A DNA stretch of 64,000 bases from SHAN690 sp041391765 (GTDB lineage Bacteria > Bacteroidota > Bacteroidia > Flavobacteriales_G > Salibacteraceae), in NCBI GenBank assembly GCA_041391765.1, contig JAWKNJ010000018.1, forward strand, positions 1-64,000, given 5' to 3'. A model generated the notes under the pieces. It was given only the letters and a program-made list of their open reading frames with translations. It was not told the DNA's origin and made no database searches. Both the position numbers and the translations under genes were made by a program. This document shows, piece by piece, positions 24,910 to 33,940 of this stretch. The stretch's first letter is position 1; each line of letters starts with the position of its first letter.

Positions 24910-27330
24910 TTACTGTTTCGTGATGTTAAACTCATTTAATCGCTGCCCATCAAGACTTATGGTCATCAGATACATACCCACCGGCACATCTTTTAAATCA
25001 ACCTTAGAGACGTGATTTCCAGCCATCACACCTGTCTTGTGCGATTGTATTAATTGACCATTTACGGTATAAATGTCCAACTGCAATTTACCCGAAGATG
25101 AAAACGCTGTTTGAACTGACACATAGTCTGAAGTGGGATTTGGGAAGACTTTTATTTCACCAGACTTAATTCCACCGATTCCGGTGACTACCGTAACCTT
25201 AACAATGCCAACACCCTCACAACCAAATGAATTGGTGACGGTCACAAAGTAAGTTCCCGTTTGTGTCACCGAGATAGTTTGGGTAGTCTTTCCATTACTC
25301 CACAAATATGTAGCACCCGGATTACCAGCATCAAGGGTTGTTGACTCACCTTCATTTATCTCTTGATTCAAACCTAAATCAACATATGGCACGGGATGAA
25401 GCGTGACATAAGCGGTGTCCTTATTTACACAGCCATTCGTGTCCGTAACTGTCACAGAATAGTTGCCCGTTTTACTTGGGAAATACGTTTGTCCGAACTG
25501 GTTTGGAACACTCCACACGTATGTTGCGCCTGGGTTCCCTGCATCGAGCATTACTGTATCTCCAACGCATGCCTCTACGGTACCAAATCCTATCTCGGGA
25601 AGTGGATACTCGACTATTTCAATATCATCAGAATCAACACAGCCGTTTATCGATGTAACGGTTACACTGTAAGGACCGAACGATGTGGCATAGATATACT
25701 GAGTAGTAGCGCCTGTGGACCAGAGGATGTCTTGCCCCGCATTTCCAGCATTGAGGAAAAATGAAACATTTTCTCCTATACAATCACCCAAATCGCTGCC
25801 GAGATTGACGATAGGGGCAGTAAATTCCGTAACTGTTATATCGTCACTTGCTGTGCATCCATTGCTATGCGTAACCGTAACTGCATATGTTCCTGCAGTC
25901 GTAACTGTCTTGCTAGATGCTGTTGTATTGTCATTCCACAAATATGTTGCGCTGGTATTCTGAGCGTCCAATAACATGCTGAATGTTTCATTTGAGCAGT
26001 AGGAGGTATCCTCTGGTCCCAGTTGAACAGAAACTCCAGGAAGAAAGGTAATGCCGCTTAGAATAATCTCATCATTGGACAGGTCGGTATCACCAATCAA
26101 ATCTGTGGAAGCACCGATGGTTACCGTGCCTCCAGCCAAGGTGTTGATTGGTCCAAAAAACAACGTATCACTTTGCCCGGGTTTGATAACCTCGGTATAG
26201 AATAGATTGAATGAAGCGCTAATGCTTCCGGAAATAACAACATCTATGTCAAAGCTATCTTGATTGTTCATGGCAAAATTACTTACAACCACAGGAATCA
26301 TATAACTGCTGTCGCCACAAATAGAACCAGATGGAACGAGAATATCTGCAATTCCAACATCGTTGACTGGAGCAGGAGTTACACAGATATTATCAAAATA
26401 TTCAAGGCCCGCGTGTCCTGTCGGTTGCCCGGAAGCCGTGCCGGAAGAAGTCATCTCAACATAAAAATCAACGGCATTGAACTGATAAGCATAAGCTCCA
26501 TTATCGACTGAGAATACCCAACCAGCATCTGTGAAAGCACCATTTACAATGATGAAAGCGGTGTCATTATCAAGATCTATTATATGCTCCAAGGTGTTCC
26601 AACTGCCCACTACGTAATTATAGTTGTCAGCGAAATCAGGATCAGCAACTCCGTTGGAATCCATCTTCACTTCAATGGCCCAATCTGTATTTGAAACACC
26701 GTCAACATAATTGTGAAGTATGTTATAGTATCCACCATGTCCTGATGCAACAAAAATGTCGAATGACAAATTATGTATGCCACTTGTGTACGGCTGCTCG
26801 AATTTTGCGACCACATCGGTAAATGTTCCATTGCCACTGGTGTAAGCCTTTAGGGAATTATTCCCTGAGCTCGCTTGTTCAGTGGAAATCGTACCTAGAC
26901 CTCCATTTGTTGTTCCCCAATTGGTAATAAGGGCAGATTGAGCACTCGGACCTCCAATAGCATATTCATCAAAGTCATCACAATCAGTCACCACGGGATA
27001 CATGTTCACGGGACCAGTCCAAGTGCTAAAGTTACCACTGCCGCAATTCCCGCGTACATAGAAGTCATAAACAAGATTCTCCGTTAAAGTGATCGTGGCT
27101 GTTGTCGAACTTGTGTTCTGCACAGTTCCGGTTCCTAGAGTGAAGCCTATTGGGCCGTATTGTATTTCCCAGCTCGTTCCGCTTCCTCCAGTGAAGCTCA
27201 CTTGCGCGCTGGTGGTGCTAAGAGCGGTGCTCGCCAAAGCTGACGGAGCGGTTGAACATTGCGCCATAAGAGTCTGGCTGACTAAAGAAAATAACAAGGA
27301 AAAACCGAAGGCTGATAAAACTCTTTTCAT
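24910..27330 (-). CDS. T9SS type A protein with FN3 and Ig/PKD-like repeats (806 aa)
   Basis: Signal peptide at 1-23 (MKRVLSAFGFSLLFSLVSQT). Residues about 25-110 form a fibronectin type III domain (STTSAQVSFTGGSGTSWEIQY), residues 115-320 a lectin/LamG-like jelly roll (FDEYAIGGPS, NICVTPAPVND), residues 325-430 a CARDB-like domain, then four repeats of about 75 residues with YCSNETF, TYLWNDNT and GTYAVTVTHSNGC-type motifs. The C-terminus is a T9SS type A domain (VFPNPTSDYVSVQ, LDIYTVNGQLI, VPVGMYLMTI). It resembles large Bacteroidota adhesins. Its own upstream region (27331-27480) separates it from the peptidase gene. Confidence 0.87.
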   Translation of the reverse strand: MKRVLSAFGFSLLFSLVSQTLMAQCSTAPSALASTALSTTSAQVSFTGGSGTSWEIQYGPIGFTLGTGTVQNTSSTTATITLTENLVYDFYVRGNCGSGNFSTWTGPVNMYPVVTDCDDFDEYAIGGPSAQSALITNWGTTNGGLGTISTEQASSGNNSLKAYTSGNGTFTDVVAKFEQPYTSGIHNLSFDIFVASGHGGYYNILHNYVDGVSNTDWAIEVKMDSNGVADPDFADNYNYVVGSWNTLEHIIDLDNDTAFIIVNGAFTDAGWVFSVDNGAYAYQFNAVDFYVEMTSSGTASGQPTGHAGLEYFDNICVTPAPVNDVGIADILVPSGSICGDSSYMIPVVVSNFAMNNQDSFDIDVVISGSISASFNLFYTEVIKPGQSDTLFFGPINTLAGGTVTIGASTDLIGDTDLSNDEIILSGITFLPGVSVQLGPEDTSYCSNETFSMLLDAQNTSATYLWNDNTTASSKTVTTAGTYAVTVTHSNGCTASDDITVTEFTAPIVNLGSDLGDCIGENVSFFLNAGNAGQDILWSTGATTQYIYATSFGPYSVTVTSINGCVDSDDIEIVEYPLPEIGFGTVEACVGDTVMLDAGNPGATYVWSVPNQFGQTYFPSKTGNYSVTVTDTNGCVNKDTAYVTLHPVPYVDLGLNQEINEGESTTLDAGNPGATYLWSNGKTTQTISVTQTGTYFVTVTNSFGCEGVGIVKVTVVTGIGGIKSGEIKVFPNPTSDYVSVQTAFSSSGKLQLDIYTVNGQLIQSHKTGVMAGNHVSKVDLKDVPVGMYLMTISLDGQRLNEFNITKQ

Positions 27331-27480
27331 GGCTGTTTTGTGTTAGGTTGATTCGACTGAACGAATTGTGTGCTAGACGAAACTATACAATTGTGCACAC
27401 AAAAACGAATCAATCGGACTGAAGATGTGACGCTAAGCGATCCTGAAAGTTGTCCCTCCGAAGATCGTTGAATGTTTACC

Positions 27481-29526
27481 CTACTTCAAGTATGTATCCA
27501 ACCAGCTGTAAAACTCGCGATGCCACATCACTCCATTCTGAGGCTTCAAAACCCAATGGCCTTCGTCAGGATAAAAAAGCAATTTGCTTGGCACACCCCT
27601 TAATTGGGCCGCTGTGAATGCTTCCAATCCCTGATTTATTGGCACTCTGAAGTCAAGATCGTTATGAATGACCAAAATTGGTGTATCCCATTTATCGACC
27701 AATCTATGAGGGCTGTTTTTCGCATAAGCATCCTTCATGGTTGGCTCCCAATATGGTCCACCGATATCCCAGTTGGCGAAGAATAATTCCTCTGTGCTAC
27801 CATACCAGCTTTCCAAGTTAAATAGACCGCAATGACTCACAAAACACTTGAAACGTCCCTCATGAATACCAGCTAGATAATAAACTGAGTATCCACCATA
27901 ACTTGCACCAACGGCACCCAAATTCTCTTTGTCGACATAGGGCTCCTTCGCAACTTCATCAATGGCACTCAAGTAATCCTTCATTGCTTGACCGCCCCAG
28001 TCTTGTGAAATTTGATCATTCCACTCCTGACCAAACGATGGCAGTCCCCTTCTGTTTGGAGCCACCACGATGTATCCATTTGCCGCCATCAATTGAAAAT
28101 TCCATCTGTAGCTAAAAAACTGACTCACTGCGCTTTGCGGGCCACCTTGGCAGTATAGCAATGTAGGATACTTCTTCGCTGGATTAAAGTCTGGCGGGTA
28201 AATTACCCAAGTCAACATATCCTTACCATCCGTTGTTTTGATTAACCTCTTCTCCACCTTGCCCATCTTCATGTTAGCAATCATTTCATCGTTCGCATGG
28301 GTGACCGGAAGACTTTTGTTTTGAGTGGATAGAGAGTCCCAAACATGTAACTCGGCAGGTTGGCTCATTGAACTGAGTGAGCCGATCAGCTTCTTACCTG
28401 TCCAAGCAAGGCTATTGACGTTGTGCTCACCGACAGATAATTGCACGATTTTCTCAAGCGTGACCGTCTCGGCATTCGCGACTAGGCTGAGCTTGAATAT
28501 TTGTTGAGTAGCCTGCACCCCGGATATGGCGTATATAGCATCGCCATTATCGTTCCAGCATAGATTGCTAAAGCTTTGATCTAGATTTTCAGTTAAAGGA
28601 AATTTTTTGCCCGAAGACATATTTCGCACCCAAACAACATTCTTATCCGATTCAAAACCATCTCGCTTCATGCCAACCCAAGCTAACCAATTTCCATCTT
28701 TTGAAAAGACCGGTTCATTATCATAACCCAATTGACCTTCAGTCAGGTTAGTCGTTTTTGCGGATGCCAGATCATATTGCCATAATTCACTGTTAGTGCT
28801 GAGTGCATAATCCTTTCCCTTTTTTTTCTTACACACATATACAAGCGAATTTCCGTCAGGCGCCCATGCTACCTGTTCTGCACCTCCGAATGGCATCATT
28901 GGGCTGTCGAAAGGCTCACCCTTCATAATGTCCGTGCCATTTTTTACGTTAGACCCGTAATCAGCTATAAAGAGGTGTTGATACTGATAGTCGTGCCATT
29001 GCGTCCAGTGGCGCACCATGAGATCATCATATGCTTTACCGGTTGCGTGAGGTAAATCAGGATACTTATCTGCCAATGAGGTCTCAATTTTCACATCCTG
29101 CGAATAGCTGATGTGCTTCATATCGGGTGAGTATTGAAAATTGGCTATTCCCCCCTCAATATGCGTTACCTGCTTAGCCTCTTTGCCATCAGGATTCATT
29201 TCCCAGAGTTGCACCGTTCCGCTCTCCGCACTCAGGTATCCAATTTTTTTTCCGTCAGGCCTCCAGCGCGCTTCCACCACGTTCGTTTTCAAATTGGATA
29301 GCTCCTGCGGAACAATGGCATTAATCATGACTTTGAATAGCTGAGCCGTTCCCTTATTCTCACTGAGATTATAGCTTTTTTGAATGTAAATTACAGACAT
29401 GCCATCCGGAGAAACCTGCTCCCCATAAACACGGTGGAGTTTCCAGAGATTTTCAGGCGTTAGGGTTTGGGCGGACAAGGCCGTGGATCCCAAGCAAAGA
29501 ATAAATAGGATAGCAAACTTTCGCAT
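27481..29526 (-). CDS. S9 family peptidase (prolyl oligopeptidase / acylaminoacyl peptidase type)
   Basis: A 681-residue exported serine peptidase. Signal peptide MRKFAILFILCLGSTALSAQ. Residues 25-410 form a WD40-like beta propeller (SPDGMSVIYIQKS, WRPDGKKIGYLSAE, SKDGNWLAWVG); residues 430-681 an alpha/beta hydrolase with nucleophile motif GASYGGYSVYY, acidic residue in NDLDFRVPINQG and His in DEGHWVLK. Members degrade short peptides or release N-terminal dipeptides. Divergently transcribed from kynureninase with a 76-base gap. It is probably periplasmic and supports growth on peptides. Confidence 0.92.
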   Translation of the reverse strand: MRKFAILFILCLGSTALSAQTLTPENLWKLHRVYGEQVSPDGMSVIYIQKSYNLSENKGTAQLFKVMINAIVPQELSNLKTNVVEARWRPDGKKIGYLSAESGTVQLWEMNPDGKEAKQVTHIEGGIANFQYSPDMKHISYSQDVKIETSLADKYPDLPHATGKAYDDLMVRHWTQWHDYQYQHLFIADYGSNVKNGTDIMKGEPFDSPMMPFGGAEQVAWAPDGNSLVYVCKKKKGKDYALSTNSELWQYDLASAKTTNLTEGQLGYDNEPVFSKDGNWLAWVGMKRDGFESDKNVVWVRNMSSGKKFPLTENLDQSFSNLCWNDNGDAIYAISGVQATQQIFKLSLVANAETVTLEKIVQLSVGEHNVNSLAWTGKKLIGSLSSMSQPAELHVWDSLSTQNKSLPVTHANDEMIANMKMGKVEKRLIKTTDGKDMLTWVIYPPDFNPAKKYPTLLYCQGGPQSAVSQFFSYRWNFQLMAANGYIVVAPNRRGLPSFGQEWNDQISQDWGGQAMKDYLSAIDEVAKEPYVDKENLGAVGASYGGYSVYYLAGIHEGRFKCFVSHCGLFNLESWYGSTEELFFANWDIGGPYWEPTMKDAYAKNSPHRLVDKWDTPILVIHNDLDFRVPINQGLEAFTAAQLRGVPSKLLFYPDEGHWVLKPQNGVMWHREFYSWLDTYLK

Positions 29527-29602
29527 AACTGATTATTGTTAGGCGGCAATATTATCGAAACCTAGCGGCATTCCTTAACATTGCAGCACACAAACCTTCG
29601 CT

Positions 29603-30865
29603 GTGCAAAACACCCTCACATACGCCCAACAACAAGATGCCCAAGATGATCTGGCATCATTTCGAGATCGTTTTTACTTTCCTGAAATCAATGGAAAAAC
29701 CTCCATTTACTTCACAGGAAACAGCCTTGGATTGCAACCCAAATCTGCCGAGGCCTACTTGAAGCAGGAACTTGAAGACTGGCGAAAGTTTGGAGTTGAA
29801 GGCCACTTTGAGGCGCGCAGACCATGGTACGCTTACCATGAGTTCTTTAGCAAGGCCATGGCAGAAATTGCGGGAGCCACGGAAAGCGAAGTGGTGGCCA
29901 TGGGTTCGCTGACGGCCAACTTGCACAGCCTGATGACCAGCTTTTATCGCCCAACCGAATCCCGATACAAGATTCTTTGCGAGAAAAAGGCCTTTCCATC
30001 CGACACCTATGCCATGCAGGCACAGGCAAAAATTCACGGGCTGGATCCAAAAGATGCCGTGGTTGAAATCGCTCCTGCGCCCGGATCAGACTTGATTTCT
30101 GATGATGCCATCATCGAAAAGATTTTTGAATTGGGTGACTCGCTGGCCGTGGTGATGATTGGCGGAGTGAACTACTATTCGGGTCAGGTGTTTGACATGC
30201 AGGCCATCACCGATGCGGCACACAAAGTCGGTGCGTATTGCGGCTTTGACCTGGCGCATGGTATGGGAAACATAGAGTTGAAGTTGCACGAGTGGCAGGT
30301 AGATTTTGCAGCCTGGTGCACTTACAAATACCTGAACAGCGGTCCGGGTTCTGTGGGTGGACTATTTGTTCACGAAAACAATCACCGAAAGCCGCTTCCA
30401 ATCCTTGCAGGATGGTGGGGACACGACAAGGAAAAGCGCTTTCTGATGGAGCCTGAATTTGTGCCAATGAAAAGCGCGGAAGCCTGGCAAATGAGCAATG
30501 CTCCTGTCTTCAACATGGCCATTTACCTCGCTTCGCTCGAAATTTTTCAGGAAGCGACCATGCCTCGATTGTGGAAGAAGAGCCGACCGTTGACAGACTA
30601 TTTGGAATTTGTGATTCATGAAGTAGCGAAGGAAACGGGGACAGACTTGGAGATTATAACGCCCAAAGAACAAAGGCGAAGAGGATGTCAATTGAGTGTT
30701 GTAGCCCACGGCTACGGCAAAGCCCTCTTCGATAAAATCACCGAAGCAGGAGTGATTGCCGACTGGCGTGAGCCGAACGTGATCCGCATGGCACCGGTGC
30801 CGCTTTACAATTCTTATGAAGATGTGTATCGATTCGGAGAAATTTTGAAAACCGCATTAGCCTAA
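29603..30865 (+). CDS. kynU: Kynureninase
   Basis: A 420-residue PLP enzyme that splits L-kynurenine (or 3-hydroxykynurenine) into anthranilate (or 3-hydroxyanthranilate) and alanine. It starts at GTG (29603). Family motifs: FTGNSLGLQPKSAEAYL, the FDLAHGMGN strand, the PLP lysine in WCTYKYLNSGPGS, GGLFVHE, LAGWWGH and RRRGCQLSVV. Length is that of bacterial kynureninases. It lies upstream of kynurenine 3-monooxygenase, separated from it by a two-gene insertion at 30875-31527. Divergent promoter region shared with the S9 peptidase. Confidence 0.95.
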   Translation: MQNTLTYAQQQDAQDDLASFRDRFYFPEINGKTSIYFTGNSLGLQPKSAEAYLKQELEDWRKFGVEGHFEARRPWYAYHEFFSKAMAEIAGATESEVVAMGSLTANLHSLMTSFYRPTESRYKILCEKKAFPSDTYAMQAQAKIHGLDPKDAVVEIAPAPGSDLISDDAIIEKIFELGDSLAVVMIGGVNYYSGQVFDMQAITDAAHKVGAYCGFDLAHGMGNIELKLHEWQVDFAAWCTYKYLNSGPGSVGGLFVHENNHRKPLPILAGWWGHDKEKRFLMEPEFVPMKSAEAWQMSNAPVFNMAIYLASLEIFQEATMPRLWKKSRPLTDYLEFVIHEVAKETGTDLEIITPKEQRRRGCQLSVVAHGYGKALFDKITEAGVIADWREPNVIRMAPVPLYNSYEDVYRFGEILKTALA

Positions 30866-30874
30866 TTTTGAACG

Positions 30875-31081
30875 ATGGCTAAGAATTTGAATTGGAAAGC
30901 TTTTGAGATGCATGAGGAGCAATCAGCCTATGGTGAACGCTTATTTAGCGAAATGACCATGGGGCAGAGATTAGAACGCTTTTTCATGATGTTAGAGATC
31001 CGATCTGAACTCACAAACTTGAATAAGGAGCCTAAAGAAGGCGTTTACAACCTAGTAAAGCCATGTTTTCCCAAGAAGTAA
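30875..31081 (+). CDS. Small protein paired with nucleotidyltransferase, possible antitoxin
   Basis: A 68-residue hydrophilic protein, mostly helical (WKAFEMHEEQSAYGERLF, TMGQRLERFFMMLEIRSEL). I do not recognise the family. It begins 9 bases after kynureninase and overlaps the nucleotidyltransferase gene by 19 nt, which indicates translational coupling. A small helical protein coupled to a minimal nucleotidyltransferase is the usual layout of toxin-antitoxin pairs, but nothing in the sequence proves such a role. Confidence 0.6.
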   Translation: MAKNLNWKAFEMHEEQSAYGERLFSEMTMGQRLERFFMMLEIRSELTNLNKEPKEGVYNLVKPCFPKK

Positions 31082-31527
31082 TTGATGCCATTGAATCGTT
31101 TAACCGACATAAGGTAAAATATGTGGTTGTTGGTGGAATTGCGGTTATTGCGCACGGTTATGATCGCTCAACTGGCGACATGGACATTTGGCTTTCAAAC
31201 GAAGAGGATAATTTAGATCGGTTTAAAAACGCGCTTGCTGAGTGTGATTTTGATCACGATCAAATCAACGAAGCAATCGATGGTTTCAAAGAAATGGGAC
31301 ACCTTACCGTAACCATAGACCATCGATTTCCATTTGATTTTATGCCCGTTTATTCTTCCAAAATACCGTTTGAAGAAGCTTTTGAAAAAAGCAAACAAGC
31401 CACCATGTTTGGCGTCAATTTGACGGTTGTGGATTTGGATTCGCTGATTGATATGAAAATCAAAGCGGGTAGGATAAAGGATTACCGAGACGTACTCGAA
31501 CTCAAAAAGAAAAACAATTTAGACTAG
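31063..31527 (+). CDS. Minimal nucleotidyltransferase (DUF6036/AbiEii-like)
   Basis: A 154-residue nucleotidyltransferase-fold protein. The active-site motif VVVGGIAVIAHGYDRSTGDMDIWL is present in two parts: GGIAVIAHG at residues 24-32 and the metal-binding DMDIW about ten residues later. VTIDHRFPFDFMPVYSS and VVDLDSLIDMKIKAGRIKDYRDVLEL follow, as in DUF6036-like proteins. Related enzymes (MNT, AbiEii) nucleotidylate tRNA or partner proteins. It overlaps the 68-residue gene by 19 nt and is followed by kynurenine 3-monooxygenase 40 bases later. Confidence 0.82.
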   Translation: MFSQEVIDAIESFNRHKVKYVVVGGIAVIAHGYDRSTGDMDIWLSNEEDNLDRFKNALAECDFDHDQINEAIDGFKEMGHLTVTIDHRFPFDFMPVYSSKIPFEEAFEKSKQATMFGVNLTVVDLDSLIDMKIKAGRIKDYRDVLELKKKNNLD

Positions 31528-31567
31528 CCAGAAGCCATCGGCTAAAGGCAAAAAGGGAACAAAACCC

Positions 31568-32905
31568 ATGAAACAAGTAACCATTGTAGGAGCAGGATTG
31601 GTAGGATCGCTTTGGGCGGTCTACATGAGCAAGGCAGGATACAACGTAAAAATCTACGAGCGCAGACCGGACATCCGCAAGGCTGAAATTTCGGCTGGAA
31701 AGTCGATCAACCTGGCGCTGAGCGACCGCGGTTTGAAGGCGCTGGATGCGGTGGGCGTAGGTGATTTAATTCGTGAAATTGCCATTCCAATGCCGGGCCG
31801 AATGATGCATGCCTTGGATGGAAACCTGACCTTTCAACCCTATGGTCGCGAGGGACAGGCCATCAACTCGGTGTCCCGGGGAGGCATCAATGCGAAGATG
31901 ATGGACATTGCCGAGCAAATGGGCGGTGCTGAGATCTTTTACAACGAAAAATGCATCGGGGCTGATCTGGACAAAGGCATTTGCTACTTTGAAAATTCAG
32001 TGACCGGAGCAACCACCACCGTGCACTCTGATCTCATCTTCGCCTGCGATGGCGCCTTCTCAGCTGTGCGCTACAACGCGATGCAAAAGCTGGATCGATT
32101 CAACTACGAGCAGCGATACATTGCAGATGGTTATCGTGAAATCCTATTGCCGGCCAACGCAAACGGATCTTACAAGATGGAGAAGAACGCCCTCCACATC
32201 TGGCCGCGCGGTCGGTTCATGCTGATTGCCCTGCCAAACGAAGACGGATCGTTTACATGCACGCTTTTCATGCCGTTCGAAGGCGACAACAGCTTTAGCA
32301 AGCTGACCTCCAAGGCAGCCGTGGACGAGTTTTTCAAAACTACCTTCCCTGACTTCCATGCGATGATGCCCGATATTGCGGATGCCTGGGAAGATCATCC
32401 GCTTTCATCCCTGGCCATCACGCGATGCTATCCCTGGCATCATGGAAAATGTGCGTTGATGGGCGATGCCGCCCATGCCACCGTTCCATTCTATGGCCAA
32501 GGCATGAATGCCGGTTTCGAAGACTGCACCGTGATGAACGACCTCATGATCAAACACAACCACGATTGGGAAAAAATATTTGCCGAGTACAGCGTTTTCC
32601 GCAAGCCTGATGGTGATGGGCTGCAGGAGCTGAGTTTACACAACTATCACGTGATGCGCGACTACGTGGCCGATCCCAAATTTTTGCTGCAGAAAAAAAT
32701 CGAAGCTCGATTCAGCGAAAAGCACCCGGACAAGTGGCTGCCGCTTTACAGCATGACCACCTTCAGCGACATTCGCTACAGCGTGGCTTGGAAAGAAGGC
32801 CAGCGCCAGCAGCACATTATGGATGAAGTGATGGCCACGCCCGACATAGAATCAAAATGGGATTCTATTGAGGTTGAACAGATGATTATCAGTCAATTGG
32901 CATAG
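31568..32905 (+). CDS. kmo: Kynurenine 3-monooxygenase
   Basis: A 445-residue FAD monooxygenase that hydroxylates L-kynurenine to 3-hydroxykynurenine using NADPH and oxygen. FAD-binding GAGLVGSLWA is at residues 8-17, YERRPDIR at the end of the first Rossmann strand, ALSDRGLKALDAVG and RMMHALDG follow, and the second FAD motif is LMGDAAHATVPFYGQGMNAGFED. The C-terminal region has the substrate-facing YRHxR-like helices. With kynU here and kynA at 57.1 kb, the window encodes tryptophan to 3-hydroxyanthranilate except for a recognisable formamidase. Confidence 0.95.
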   Translation: MKQVTIVGAGLVGSLWAVYMSKAGYNVKIYERRPDIRKAEISAGKSINLALSDRGLKALDAVGVGDLIREIAIPMPGRMMHALDGNLTFQPYGREGQAINSVSRGGINAKMMDIAEQMGGAEIFYNEKCIGADLDKGICYFENSVTGATTTVHSDLIFACDGAFSAVRYNAMQKLDRFNYEQRYIADGYREILLPANANGSYKMEKNALHIWPRGRFMLIALPNEDGSFTCTLFMPFEGDNSFSKLTSKAAVDEFFKTTFPDFHAMMPDIADAWEDHPLSSLAITRCYPWHHGKCALMGDAAHATVPFYGQGMNAGFEDCTVMNDLMIKHNHDWEKIFAEYSVFRKPDGDGLQELSLHNYHVMRDYVADPKFLLQKKIEARFSEKHPDKWLPLYSMTTFSDIRYSVAWKEGQRQQHIMDEVMATPDIESKWDSIEVEQMIISQLA

Positions 32906-32934
32906 CCATAGGCCGCATAGTGGGAGAGTTCCAT

Positions 32935-32942
32935 TAAGTTTG
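32935..32942 (+). promoter_or_regulatory. Candidate -7 promoter element (TAAGTTTG)
   Basis: TAAGTTTG fits TAnnTTTG and lies 21 bases upstream of the ATG at 32964. A possible upstream start at 32940 falls inside it, which supports the later start for the small lipoprotein. No -33 TTTG at proper distance was found. Confidence 0.35.
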
Positions 32943-32963
32943 AAGAACTCAAATCCACAACCG

Positions 32964-33188
32964 ATGAAATCAATCTTGTTCGTTCTTCCTTTCGCCCTTG
33001 CGACTGTAGCATGTGGCCCACAAAGTGACCAAAGTTCCTCTGACGCTGATACTACCATGCACGAACCGGCAATGGAAGAAGCAGCACCAATGCCTGAAAA
33101 GAAATTTCGATACGACACCAGCTTCGTGGAGAATGTCGAAACCAATGAAATGGAAATGAAGGTGGACACTATTCAAATCACCGAATAG
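32964..33188 (+). CDS. Small lipoprotein of unknown function
   Basis: About 74 residues from the ATG at 32964. Signal peptide MKSILFVLPFALATVACG with lipobox ATVAC (Cys17); the mature part is short, acidic and methionine-rich (TTMHEPAMEEAAPMPEKK) and ends in VDTIQITE. No family recognised. It probably has its own promoter at 32935 and precedes a small membrane protein gene. Confidence 0.6.
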   Translation: MKSILFVLPFALATVACGPQSDQSSSDADTTMHEPAMEEAAPMPEKKFRYDTSFVENVETNEMEMKVDTIQITE

Positions 33189-33224
33189 ACCCTTTTCTCT
33201 AATACGATTCGGTAGATTTATCGC

Positions 33225-33686
33225 ATGCAATACCGAGAAACGCAGATCTCATGGCTGTTCATCAGCATCATGCTTGCCGTGGTTGTTTTGCTCTATGTGG
33301 CCTATGCCTTTCAGTGGGGAGACAATCCGATGCCGATGGAGGGGTTGGTCCCGCTCGTGTTGATCAACCTGGGCATTGGACTCTTGTTTTACAAAATGAC
33401 CACCCGGATAGATGGCAACCAGATTCGCATAAGCTATGGCATGGGCCTGGTTAGCATCAGCATTGACGTGCACCGATTAAACCGCTGCGAGGTGATGCGC
33501 ACCAAGTGGTGGTGGGGCATCGGCATACGTTTCACCCCGAGGGGAATGCTCTACAACATTCACGGCCTGGACGCTGTGGCGATCAACTACTATAATGGCA
33601 AACGCGACAAAACGGTGATGGTAGGTAGCTCCCAACCGGAAAAGCTAAAGGCGGCCATAGATGCTCACTTTGCGAAGCGCGCATGA
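33225..33686 (+). CDS. Membrane protein of unknown function with PH-like domain
   Basis: A 153-residue protein with two hydrophobic helices (about 9-28 and 40-58) followed by a soluble C-terminal half of alternating strands (RIDGNQIRISYGMGLVSISID, MRTKWWWGIGIRFTPRGM, DAVAINYYNGKRDKTVMVGS) that resembles bacterial PH-like domains. It ends with a helix, PEKLKAAIDAHF. The layout, helical hairpin plus PH domain, is common in Bacteroidota proteins of unknown role. Confidence 0.65.
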   Translation: MQYRETQISWLFISIMLAVVVLLYVAYAFQWGDNPMPMEGLVPLVLINLGIGLLFYKMTTRIDGNQIRISYGMGLVSISIDVHRLNRCEVMRTKWWWGIGIRFTPRGMLYNIHGLDAVAINYYNGKRDKTVMVGSSQPEKLKAAIDAHFAKRA

Positions 33687-33700
33687 CTTCACTGATCATT

Positions 33701-33765
33701 GTGGAACAGCGATTCCAAATTCCATTGTGCAACAGCAATCGAAAAACAATTATGCAACAGCGAAT
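33701..33765. repeat. Three degenerate 25-26 bp direct repeats
   Basis: Directly after the stop of the membrane-protein gene, a motif of the form TGnnnAACAGCrA occurs three times with the AACAGC core at 33705, 33731 and 33756, spaced 26 and 25 bases. The copies differ in their second halves. The run lies just left of the cassette-like region and may be a remnant of an older site. The rest of the gap 33766-33919 shows no gene or clear signal. Confidence 0.4.
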
Positions 33766-33919
33766 AGCGACATCAGCTGCTTGCACTTATTTGTAAGTGA
33801 TTGAAATCGAATCATGCTCTTGCAAAAGACGACTTACCCATGAAGCGCCTATAAAACTGAAGAACAGAATGTTAGAGCGATTTCTGACGTTCGAATAAAC
33901 TATACAGTATACATTTACA

Positions 33920-33933
33920 ATTGTTGGCAGCAA
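33920..33933 (+). other. Left junction of cassette-like array (GTTGGC core)
   Basis: ATTGTTGGCAGCA at 33920-33932 is the exact reverse complement of 35153-35165 on the far side of the next two genes. The GTTGG core at 33923 matches those at 35280 and 35758, so it looks like the 3' half of a recombination site resembling attC. A left half was not found upstream. Confidence 0.5.
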
Positions 33934-33940
33934 TTTGAAA

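Noticed and set aside
27379..27405. Promoter for the 806-residue T9SS gene from TATAGTTTC and TTTG on the minus strand
   Set aside because: The two boxes are only 11 bases apart, too close for the usual Bacteroidota spacing, and the -7 box has a mismatch.
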